Positions 1-10,749 of a DNA stretch of 64,000 nt are shown one piece after another. The stretch is from positions 62,001 to 126,000 of the forward strand of contig JAKCPB010000027.1 of assembly GCA_021442155.1 (NCBI GenBank), read 5' to 3'. The translations under genes were made by a program, and so were the position numbers. This DNA comes from Cymbidium sinense. Lineage: Eukaryota; Streptophyta; Magnoliopsida; Asparagales; Orchidaceae. How positions within the stretch are numbered: position 1 is the stretch's first letter; each line of letters opens with the position of its first letter. The notes beneath the pieces were generated by a model. It did not search any database, was not told the origin of the DNA, and worked only from the letters and a program-made list of their open reading frames with translations.

Positions 1-447
1 CATGTGCATTTCTACTTATTTTCTTTTGGATTCCAAAATTAAGTCTTCTAATTCTCTCACACTTGATTTTCCAAAATAACTAATCATTTGATAGTCTTAA
101 CCTTGAAATCTTTGGAGATAATGATTGACTACTTTAATCGAGAGTTTTCTTAGAAAGTTTCTATATCCTATGATGTAATTAACTATGGAGTCTTACCTCC
201 ATAGGGAACTAAATTAGCTTAAAATAAACCCACTTTATTTTTTCTATGTAAACTATGAAAAGAATCTCGGTATATACAAAGACCCATTAGGCCTTAAGAG
301 TCCTTATTAGATGATTACATCATTGAAGGGTGATTCTTTCATCTTTTGAGATAGTACATCATACATCAATGTCATACATGATTACTTTAATAACTACCCC
401 ATACGATCTGCGTGGTGTCCACACAATCTATCCAAAAATAAACACCA
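1..447 (+). mobile_element. Right end of a long LTR (copy L0), cut by the window edge
   Basis: This matches the last ~450 bp of the long LTR at 10750-18371. Shared blocks occur in the same order: the 'taattaactatggagtcttacc' region (about 176), 'aagagtccttattag' (about 296), the 'gagatagtacatcatac' block (about 349), and the terminal 'aaataaacacca'. The TG...CA-type end is placed at 447 because the same terminus, reverse-complemented, marks a clean insertion boundary at 59780. The rest of this copy lies outside the window, so it cannot be classed as a 5' LTR, 3' LTR or solo LTR. Confidence 0.65.
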
Positions 448-2258
448 TGATTTTTCGACAACTTTGAGTGTTCCTCTCTTCATGTTTAGTAGATGATTAT
501 GTCTCGCATCGATAATGGACTTATATTTTATATAAGCCCAAGGCTATCCTTCTTTCCATTGGACCCTTTGATTATTTCAACCTTAAGGAAAGGTGGTCAA
601 CATCTTTTAGATTTTAAGACCTCATTCCATGTAGGTCTTAAAACCTCTATTGGGTCCCCAAAGGAAAAAATAAATTAACTAAAGAAAGGAAATTAACCTA
701 ATATAAATCAAACAAATTAAGAAACTCTTACCACTAGCTTGGTAAAATAAAGTTTATCCCATATTTAACTAAAATTCAATAAAATCCAAAGTAAAACAAA
801 GAGAAATCTTTTACAAAGTTTTCAAACATCTTTTCAAAATGAAATTAATGGACCCACTTAACCTAATCAAACTTTTTAAATGAGGGTCCTCTTTCAAGAT
901 CAAAATAAAACATAAAATCTTCCTCAAAATATACCAAAACCTTTTTTTTTTATAAACAAAATTAATGAACCCCCCATTTAACATACCCAAATTTGTTAAA
1001 TGAGGGTTCCTCCATTTAAAATCAAAATTAAATCAAACAAGCAACAACAAAATTTCTTCTTCAAAATTTTATAAATATTTTAAACAAAATTAACCAACTT
1101 CATTTACATTTACAAATTTGTTAAATGAGAGTCTCATTTTAAAAATTAAATCAATACCAAACATCAACATAGAACAATCAAATATCAACACATAATAAAA
1201 GGCTTTAAATTTTTCCAAACATCCAATTGAACCCCATTTAACATACCCAAATTTGTTACATCAAGGTTCCAACTCAAAATCAATCAAGCTTCAACAAAAG
1301 AAAACAACAATCTCATTTCTAAAATCTCTCCAAAACATTTTCAACCCCATTCAACATAGCCAAATTTATTGAGATAAGGGTTTCATCCAACAATAGATTC
1401 CAAAGTCTCTCCTCCAAATCTTTAAAATCTCTCAACATATAATTGAACCCCATTTATCATACCTAAATTTATTAAATGAGGGTTACAATTCAAAAGTCAA
1501 TTCAAAATCAACAATTGAAGACAACGCCAAAGCAAAGGTCTAATTCGTTCAATTTTCCAACAATGCAATAGAGATACCATTTCATTTCTTCCTTCTTTAG
1601 TCAACTTTCCCTATGTCTTTACAAGTTGATCTTTTCCTTTGCATTGTGTGTATTTGTCCCTTGATAGGCCATACTCTGATGCCCCATCATCAAGTTTGGG
1701 CTTGGCTTTAGCACTTCAAAGTCACCGGTGAGGGCCTCACTACTTTTAATAGAGAGGAGGTGGCGTGAAAGAAGCCACTTCTCCAATTTGACCTACATCC
1801 CAATCGAGTTTGCCTCTTTGAAGAGGAAGGCTATTGAAGTTCCCTAGTGACAGCAATTTTGTTAATACAGTTGTACTCTGTCAGTCAATTGCCTCTTAGT
1901 CTCCCATGGGCTAGTTCCACCTCTATTGTTACCTCATTCAGGGGAAGGCTATCTTAGCTTAGATAGTCTCTCCCCACCTTGAGGTTGGTTCTAGTTCCCA
2001 GTCCCACTCACCAAACCCAATGCCGCAACAAGAACCACAAGATCAAGAGGTGGCATGAGCATGCAACTAAGAAGGTAGATGAAGCCTCCCAAGTTGAAGG
2101 GTTCCCCTTATGAGACCTCTCCACTCTTGGGTGGCAATAGGTTCACCTCCTTTCATTCAAAGGGAGAGGAGGACAAGAGGATAGTTGCATTACCTGAGCA
2201 TGAGACCACCATGGAGAATAGGAAGACCTATGCTGTCGGTTGGTGCTTCATAGATTTA
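448..2258 (+). other. Region between LTR copies L0 and L1; probable degenerate internal or flanking DNA
   Basis: This stretch holds no credible gene. The first 400 bp are AT-rich and featureless. Positions 850-1485 hold a tandem hairpin array (listed separately). The remainder, 1530-2258, is less AT-rich and has short open stretches, for example a 61-codon one ending at 2264, but no conserved motif could be recognised. If L0 and L1 are the two LTRs of one element, this is a 1.8-kb internal region lacking pol. No primer-binding site after 447 and no polypurine tract directly before 2259 could be identified, so that reading is uncertain. Confidence 0.4.
850..1485. repeat. Six-copy imperfect tandem array of a palindromic repeat
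   Basis: Six related ~40-bp blocks start at about 850, 967, 1092, 1229, 1342 and 1445, giving a spacing of 103-137 bp. Each reads approximately GAACCCCATTTAACA, a short AT-rich spacer (tacccaaatt), then TGTTAAATGAGGGTTC. The arms are inverted copies of each other, up to 16 bp in the 967 copy (arms 967-983 and 994-1009). Sequence between blocks is AT-rich and also loosely repeated (aaaatcaaaattaaatcaa). No function is known; cruciform or hairpin RNA potential is an inference. Confidence 0.75.
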
Positions 2259-3540
2259 TGTTGACCTCACTTTTAGAGTGAGTTCTCAATCTCCTCATTA
2301 TAGATCTAGACTCTTCTAGACACTAAAAGCTTCTTAATCTTAAGTCACTCCTAGTGATTAAGTGAACACTTAACCCTGCTTGAGACTTAGAAGGGTTAGT
2401 CATATGAGTAGGCTATGTCTTGGGGACTTGGAGACTTACCTATCCTATAGCCCCAATCCATGTTCACCTTCTCAAACCAAATCTCAAATTCAATTCAAAT
2501 ACCAAATCTAAATCCAAATCAAACTCAAGTCAAATGATTGAATCCCATAATCAAATCCAAGCCTAAAATCCTTTCTATGCCTTATGATTGAATCCCATGG
2601 ATTTAGCCCTACCAAATTAAAATCAATCCAAACTCAATTGATTTTACCAAATACCAAATCAACCATTTCAATCACTCTATCAAACTTACAAACAAACTCA
2701 ATTCCAAATCTAATTTTCCAAAACTATAATCCAAGCCCAAAATCCTACCTAAGCCATGTGATCCACTCTCATGAGCTTTTGCCAAAATCCATTCAAATCA
2801 AATCAAACTCTATTGATCTCTCATGGATCAATTATTCCATCAATTATCTTCCCAAATATAGATTAAATCTACATTCAAATGATCAAAACTAAATCAAATT
2901 AAATCAAAACCCTTCATAAGCCATATGAATCAATCCCATTAGCTTAGCCAAATCTTAACCATATCAACTCAAAATCAATTGATTTTCTAATGAATCAATT
3001 ATATATTAAATCATCTTCACATATAAATAAAATGTACATTCAAATGATCAAAATTAAATCAAACTAAATTAAATTCTCTTATAATCTTTTGACCTACCTT
3101 CTTGAGCTTAGCCAAATTTTTCTCAAATCACTTTAAACTCAATTGATTTTCTTATAAATCAATTATTTCATTAATTATCTTCTCAAATATAAATCATATC
3201 TACATTCAAATGACCAATACTAAATACAAAATAAATCAAAGCTCAATATAAACCCTTTAAGCTAATTCGGACTTACAAATATTATCTAAATCAAGCCAAA
3301 ACCAATGGATTTTCTTGAATCAATCATTCCTTCAATCACTTATCCAAATATAAATAAAACCTACAATCATCAAACCAAACCAAGATCAACCCAAGTCAAA
3401 CCCAACTTAGCCCTTCTAACCTAAAATTTTCAAATGACCAAAACCTATTGAATCCCAAATTAATTGGTTGTATTTATATTTCAATCCTAAGTTCATATCT
3501 AAATTTAACTAAACTTGAATCAAACCAAAATCAAGCCAAG

Positions 3541-4470
3541 TGACCCACTTAGGCTCACTTGACCCAAAGTGACCTAAAAAACCCATTTGAGCCAAGTTCT
3601 AATTCAACCCAAATTGTATTGAACTAAGCCAACCTAAGCTCTCCATCATGATTAATAACCACCTAGAGTGACCAATTATCATAAATTGGTCAAACCAAGT
3701 CAACTTGGTCATTTGACCAAGTCAACCATTTAGCACATGAACCCAAAATAGCTAAAATTCATCCTACACCAAATTAATTAAAACCATGGCTTCACACCAA
3801 CCCATGATCAATGATTGAACATGACTTGACCATAAATTAGGCCAAACCAAACTTGGCCATTTGACCCAAGTTCACCCAAATTGACCTAAAAGGCCAAAAT
3901 AGGTCAAATCATGATCCAACCCAAATTGATTGCAACCAATGGCTCAAGTTCATTTCAAATTGATTATTGAACTTGACCAAAGCCATAATTGAGCCTAGTT
4001 TGACCAATTGGACCTAATTGACCAAACTTAGCCCAAATTGACTAAAGGGTCAAATTGGCCTAAAACCAAATTATATCCAAATCAACTCAAACCAAAGCCT
4101 ACAATCCTATGCAATTGACCAATTGAACTTGAACCAACACAAGCCAATTTGACTAATTTGGTCAAATTGGCCAACTTGACCCATGTGACCTATATGAATC
4201 CAAATGAGCCAAAATCAAACCTAGGCCAAATTAATTGAAACCACTTGAACCAAAACACTTCAAATCATCAATTGAACCTAACCCAATCCTTAGTTTGACC
4301 CAAATTTGACTAATTGGTCAACCTAACCCAACATGACCCAAAGTGACTCAAATGACCCAAATTGAGCCAAACCTTCTTGAAACCAACCCATGGCACCTTG
4401 GGAGTTGACCTAATATGAGCCAAACTCACTTGGAATCAGCCTAAAATTAGCTCAAACCCAAATGGGGTCA
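3541..4470. promoter_or_regulatory. TTGAC (W-box core) dense block inside LTR copy L1
   Basis: Counting by eye gives 15 TTGAC and 8 GTCAA cores in this ~930-bp block, many in the extended form TTGACC, often as the pair 'ttggtcatttgacc'. TTGAC(C/T) is the established binding core of plant WRKY transcription factors. The block recurs at equivalent positions in L2 (about 12005-12790), L4 (about 44580-45340) and L5 (about 57180-58270). Regulatory activity is inferred only; the block may be no more than a decayed tandem repeat whose unit happens to contain TTGACC. Confidence 0.4.
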
Positions 4471-4814
4471 AACCCAAAGAAAATATCCCTTGGTTGCCTC
4501 CCCATATGGGATTTTGCCAAAATTGGCAAAGTCCACTCCTTTCCACTTGGCGACCCTCACACACCCCAAATGACTCGACCTAGCCAGCCCATGTGGGCTA
4601 GGGTCTATGGACCAAAGGGAGGTTAGTTAACTCACCTCCCTCATAATTTGAGAACCCCATGGACAAAGACCAAGCCACAGGCCTTTAGCCACCTCCCAAT
4701 CCTTCCACCACTCAAGTGGGTACATGGAGGTGATGGAGGGCACTTTTGGCCGGTTGGTAGGCCAAAAATGGGAGCTAATCCCATCCATCCATCACAATGG
4801 AAAATGGGTATACA

Positions 4815-4825
4815 CCCCCCCCCCC
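4815..4825 (+). repeat. Poly-C run (11 C)
   Basis: An uninterrupted run of 11 C lies inside L1, just before the GC-richer leader-like block. The equivalent place in L2 (about 13150) reads 'gatataccccTCAATTC', so the run is an expansion specific to this copy. Confidence 0.9.
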
Positions 4826-7009
4826 TTCAATTCTTATAGATTTCTCACACATTTGATTCAAGAGAGCTTCCAAGTGAGTTTCAAAACTCCCCAAGCCTCT
4901 GAGCCTTCCCCAAGCTTCCCCTCACTAGAATTTTTTCCCAGATGAAATAGGATTTCCATTTATCTCATCCTAACTCCTTCAAACCACTACCAAATTCTAA
5001 TTCTCTTGCACACACCATCTCCACATCTCGTAGAAGCAAAATGAACCTTCCCCGAGCTCCAAGCCCGGAAGTAGGAGTTCGATCAAGATCAAGCCTCCAA
5101 AGGATAAACCTTGACCTTCTAAAGAGAACCAATCCAATTTCAGCTCAATAAGGTCCATCTCAACCAAACAAAGCTACCTCAGTGTACGAACCGCCGACCA
5201 TTAACTACGGTGAGGTATGCCATTAAAATTGAGCTTCCTTGAAAATGTTTTAGAGCTTTTTTTGAAGGAAAGTTGAATGTCGTGATCTAGACCATTGGAT
5301 CCCTCGATCATTATCATGAAGGTGTGGGATCCATTTAGTGGATCCAGCTTCGGGTGAGCTCGGATCTCTAGCAATGGTGGATGACTTCCATCATTCATCG
5401 TAACGATAGATCATGCATCGTCCATTACATGATTGGAATGGATGACCATGATTAGATCCATTAGATTGAGCTATTTTAATCCTCAATTAACCATGATCAA
5501 TCTGCCATCCAATCCAATGGACGATGGAGATCGAAAGTCGTCCACCATCAACTACATCGGACTAACTCGGATGCTTTAATAGCCAATCCCATGGAAGCAC
5601 ATGGAAAGCATGTCGTGACAATGCCATGTGGTGATGGGATTAGGCTTAATTAGGCATAAATAATAAATATTAATATCTAAAACTTCAAATAATTACCATA
5701 AATCATAAAAAATCAAAAAATTACAAATAAATATTCATTTTAAAGGTATTTGGAGAATATTTTATTAAAAATATCTTTAATTGATTTTGAATAGTAATTA
5801 GGGATTAATTAAGGTTTAATTGAAAATTAATTAGCTTATTTATTCTCTAATTACTTTATTATTTTAACCCCAAATTTTTTAAGATTATTTAAGGGATGAT
5901 CTCTAATTTTCTTAGGATTTATTGGTTAATTAATTAGAAAATTAGTTAATTAAGCCCCATTACTTTCTTATTTTAATTAAGAGCTAATTAATCACATGAA
6001 TTATAACTAATTATTTGATTGGGCTCATTAATCATTGTCTAACAGTGAGGAGACTTATGGAAAAGGATTGTGACCTCTTTCCTAATCTCTTTCCCTAAGT
6101 TCTTTCCATTTTCAAGAAAAATTAATTAGGGATTAATTGTTAATTAATTACTTAATTGGTTAAAGTAAAATAAATACCATATTAGATCTTAATTAATTAA
6201 TTTAGGGGTAGATCTTTAGGTGTTTAATAACTTAAAAAGTTAAGAAAATTATGGTTAGTCCACATGTGTGGGAAAACCATAAGAGTACTAAATTAAGTTT
6301 CTTAATCTAATTAATCATTAATTGTGAGCTAAATAGGCCCTTTTATTTCCTAGGACCATTGCTAATTCACTTTTTTATTTTTCATATCATGTTGGCTCAC
6401 AATTATTTGGATAATTATGTTAAGGTAAATAAGCAAGGGTTAATTAATGGATTTAATACATATCATAACCTAATTAATCCATAAAATTAACTTAATCACA
6501 TTTCATTAAACCAAATTAATTTACAAACACAAGAATGGATTAGATCAGCAAACTTCTTCTCACATCCTTAACTCAAATCAAACATGAAGCTAAAGATAAC
6601 ATTAAAGAACCTTTGGTTTATTTTAAATAATTTTATTTAATATAATTGTCCTTAGGAATTTATTTGATTGAATGAAATCATGTGTTTATGTTTATGTATT
6701 TCTTCCCAATCATGTTAAATTTGGTATGTCATTTGAAGTCATGCATTCATCTTTTCAAAGTTAATTAAATCAAATATTTTTACTTTATGTAGCTTGCATA
6801 TTGGATTAATTTATAATATGTGTGGTTATTATCACTAGTAAATTCAAATTATTTTCCCAAAATTTATAAATCAATTATATTGATTAGAGTGATAGTAGTT
6901 ATGAACATATACATAGGTTTGCATATGCTTATAGCCTAGACATGTGAACTAAAGCTTTCTTTTCCTTAATTCATATGTAGTTTTTCATGATTTTGAATGT
7001 TAATAAGTA

Positions 7010-7610
7010 TATAGTTCGGACATCCGAACACGAGGCTTTAGTTAACCCCAAGGAGGTCATTTGGTTACCTCACTTCTGATTAATAGCAACACGTACTTAT
7101 TTGATTTCATTTACATGTGTTCTTACATTAGAATTTGGATATAACTTTACTCCATATGCATAAATGTTTAAATCAAATAAAAATACAACCTTTGCATTAT
7201 TTTCCTTCCTTTATTTATGTATACATTCATATGTATTTGAGAAAATAAAGTGTTTAGTCCTGGACATCCTAGGAATATGAGGCTTTAAGTAGCTCCAAGG
7301 AGGTCATTTGATTACCTCACTTCCCTAATTAATAATGGCACATACTAGCTTATGTCTCTTATGCATGTGTGTGTGTATTTAATTATGGGATTAAAACCCC
7401 TTTTCTTTATCAAGGATACATGAATTCATAATTGACTAAGTGATTGAATTAATTGGTCATGAGATTTGGAGCTTTCTTTCTTACATAAATGCATAAATTT
7501 ACATATGTTTGAATGCAATATATAGTTTGGACATCTCAAGAATATGAGGCTTTTGTTAGCCCAAAGGAGGTAATTTGATTACCTCACTTTCGTTAACAAT
7601 GACATACCTA
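7010..7610. repeat. Three ~240-bp tandem units inside LTR copy L1
   Basis: Units begin at about 7010, 7251 and 7521. Each carries 'GGACATCC', then 'gaggcttt', then 'AAGGAGGTCATTTGATTACCTC', then 'aataatggcacatac'. The GAGGTAA/TTACCTC arms form a small inverted repeat, perfect over 7 bp in the third unit. The same three units occur in L2 at about 15216, 15461 and 15683. L4 keeps a single diverged unit near 47890. Confidence 0.7.
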
Positions 7611-9455
7611 TTTAATTTCATCACTATGTATTTTGTAAAAGAATTTAGATAGAGTTTTAAACTAATATGATTAAATAATTCAATCACACAAAATGATATA
7701 AACTTCACATACACATACATTCATTATTTAAGTATGTTGAAACATGTTGTATGTATAGATACACTTAGAATTACATCATATACATGTTATATGTGATGGA
7801 AAGGAATGATTTAATATATGTCATATGGTAGTAGTTCAATCAAGTTAATCTTAAGGTGCCTTTCATATTGAATATGAGTATTTAAAGTGAACCTAAACCT
7901 AGGTTAATTAAATCATTTAATAAGCCATTCATTAAAGAGAACTAAATCAAATTAATGCACATTATAAAAGTGGCATAAGGTAGGATGAAAGAGGGCATCC
8001 TCTTTTCTTCTTTTAACAACACTTAGTTGTTAAGTGTAATCCTATGAAACAAAAAAAAACCAAATAAAAATTCTCAAATCAATTAAACAACTTCAAGTGA
8101 AAGCAAACTTTTATGTTAAATTGAATCATTCTACACTTAGAAAATACAACACTAATGCTTAGTTGAGACATATCACATAAGCCTTAACACCCACATTAGA
8201 ATTAAGTCACCACTTCTAGCTTTATGTTAGGATGTTGCATGGTGTAATGTATATTTGTTTTGTGATGTATTATTATAGAATGGATGTTAGGGTCTATGTT
8301 TTGTAGACTGGATGTTAGGCCATTCTTAGCCTAATTATATTTTTGAAAGGGGTTGTGTTAAAGGGGATGCTTAAAATTAAATGTAAATGTTCTCTTTTCA
8401 AGTTTCTTAAACCCTAAGCATAATGAAGTTAGGGTGGGCTTGGTTACACAATGAAGGGTGCTAAGTCCAAATTATAAATATATGAATGTATGCATGTTTA
8501 GCTAAGCTCTATTTTATAAGTGTAAGTTAGATTTACTTTTCCTACTTTCAATGTAATTTTCATTATGAATTAAGATTAGTGCTATGGGGTTTGGGATGAG
8601 CATTAGCCAAAAGGCTTTTCCTTGGTGTGCCATGTGATGTATTGAAACCTATCAAATCAAAGGAGTAAGGGGAAAGAAATGAAGAAATGAGGGATGAAAA
8701 AATAAGACCCCCATAGCATTTACTCATTTGTAATTGTAATTGATCTTTCATATTTTAAATTGTATAAGTAGATATCTGAACCCACCTTTTCTCTTTTGGG
8801 TTATATGATGGTACCCATACTATTATTATTTTACTGTAGCTATAAAATTTTGAAGTTATGTTTAAATTATGCATTAGAAATAACATGCTATTCATAATTT
8901 CTTATGTGATGCTTTAATGTGTGGCCTAGATGTGATTAGGCTCTTAGGATAATGATAAATTTTCTACCCAACTATAACTTATAACTAAAGCTTTAAATAA
9001 TTCATGACCTCACCATAAATCCTAGGCATTAAATAAGATAATTTAAAAGATTTAGTAGCCCCTTATGAATGGTTGAATATTTCACAACATGCATATCATA
9101 TTATTTCACTCTTGAAAATAGGAGATTTCCATCCTTGCATGATAGGGAATGTTTAACCTGTGAGGGCATCCCTTGTGGTGGAAAACACCCTTTTCTCATT
9201 GATTTAGCCAACAATCTTATTTCATCATGCATATAGGCATCAAAACCTAAAGCCTTTGTCAAAATGAAGTGTCAAAATTTAAATAAAATTTGAAAAGATT
9301 TTCCATTAGATTAAATCATTATTCATACCACTCATGCTATAGTCTCTTAGAGTAGGTTTAAGGACTTTAGCCTCTTTCTAAATTAATAATAGCCCAACTA
9401 TCTTACAATTTCATAAGACTTATCTACATGAATTTAAAGTGTATGAGGAGTTAAT

Positions 9456-10749
9456 TAGAGCCTACGGATGCTTTGAAGTCTATTACATTGCATGATTTGA
9501 GGATCGGTCCCTAAGAGTGTTAGGGTCATATTCATTGAGAGAGGAAGAGGCCAAGGCCAAGGTGACCCAAGAGAGAGAGGAGGAGGTTTTCCAGATAATC
9601 GGTGGCCTCTTGATGGATTTTTTGATTGGAGTTGATAGTGTCATTCTGCATTATCCTCGTTACCATCCATAGGAGGAGATCTCGGCGAGAGGATGTCCCC
9701 ACCATTACAGTCCACTGGACCTTCACCAATTAGGTTCCAACATCTACAATCCCACCAAGTTTCATAAGCCCCCATCCAGAGAGAGCCTCTCCTTTGGTAG
9801 CCACAATCCAAGAACCCACTCCATCTACTCCACCCATTGGGTGAGGTCGCTCCCACTTGACCTTCCATCCTATGGTGAGGAAGGAGTGGCGACCCAAGTG
9901 TCATGGTTTCCACCATCATAGTAGTTGGATGAGGAGAGGGAGGCGTCGAGGTAGTCTCATGAGAGTTGAGCTAGTCGAGTGCACTTTATCGGTTGAGATT
10001 ATTCATAGATTCCATAGATCTCATTCTAGTTTTAGTCATTAGCGCCTATATTCCAATTGAGCATGGTCAAGTTGATAACCATTCTTTGGATGATATTTTA
10101 GAGAACTATCATGTTTGTGATGAGGTAGATGGTTAGGGATGATTCGGTCTAGGAGGAGGGTACTAGAGTTTGTTGCTAATGAGGATGACATGTTAGATGA
10201 TCTAGCAAAGTCCACATGGTTGATACTGGGATCCATAGAGATCGGCATAGCCGGGAAGGTGCTATAGTTGAGGAAGGCTACACATCTCACTCAACTCAAC
10301 ACATCCTTTAGCAGATCAACCGGAAGGATTATCGATCGACATGATGGAGAAGAAGGTAGAGTTGATGGTAGTAGTTTTAGCCTATGAAACAAGCCCGGTT
10401 CACAACCTTCCCCATGGAGGCCATTCAACCTAAGCTAGTCCATACTTTAGATCATCCCAAGTGCACTCCCATGGAAGATGATGCGGTAGTTTGCATAGGA
10501 AGGTCACCGATAGCACCTCCATGCATGAAAAGAACATATTAAGTAGATGGTAGAGCAACAGTGAAGGAAGCATTGGTTCAAACAGGGAGCTCATCCTCCA
10601 AAGGGTTGACCTTTACTTGAGGAATTTGATGTATTTCAATACCTTAAGAGTTTTGGGCCACCATCCTTCAAGATTTTTTATAGCGGTGGGAACCTAAGGC
10701 ATATATACACACTTGAGGATAGTTTCTATAACGATGGCTGATGCACTTT
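9456..10749 (+). other. Unassigned segment between LTR copies L1 and L2
   Basis: This 1.3-kb segment is richer in G and C than the LTRs on either side and contains purine-rich runs such as 'gaagaggccaaggccaagg' near 9544. It has no long open frame. Short translations are Arg/Gly- or Pro/Ser-rich in places, as in the low-complexity parts of plant retrotransposon gag genes, but no conserved gag, protease or RT motif could be seen. It takes the place of the missing right end of L1, which could reflect a deletion or an insertion. The small antisense open frames here look accidental. Confidence 0.35.

Larger units (their letters stand above)
2259..9455 (+). mobile_element. Long LTR of a Ty3/Gypsy-type family (copy L1), truncated at its right end
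   Basis: The copy starts TGTTGACCTCACTTTTAGAG and is co-linear with the copies at 10750, 43752 and 56578. In order it has: a terminal hairpin; an AT-rich tract full of 'aaatcaaatcaa'; a TTGACC-rich block (3541-4470); a more GC-rich block ending in a GAGGTATG donor-like site (5215); an 'aattaattag'-rich tract; three ~240-bp repeats (7010-7610); and the 'gatgttagg...aggccattcttagcctaat' block near 8290. Homology to L2 stops at 9455, about 770 bp short of the expected AACACCA end. No coding gene lies inside. Calling it an LTR rests on repetition, TG/CA-like ends and adjacency to gag-pol. Confidence 0.65.

Noticed and set aside
493..678. 61-codon open frame after LTR copy L0
   Set aside because: No motif, no conserved context; expected by chance in DNA of this composition.
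2584..2892. 102-codon open frame on the + strand
   Set aside because: It lies in the 'aatcaaatcc' low-complexity tract of LTR copy L1; the Ser/Asn/Ile-rich translation reflects the repeat, and the other LTR copies do not keep it open.
4648..4945. Two overlapping open frames in different phases
   Set aside because: They cross the poly-C run and a Pro-rich LTR segment; not conserved as open frames in L2, L4 or L5.
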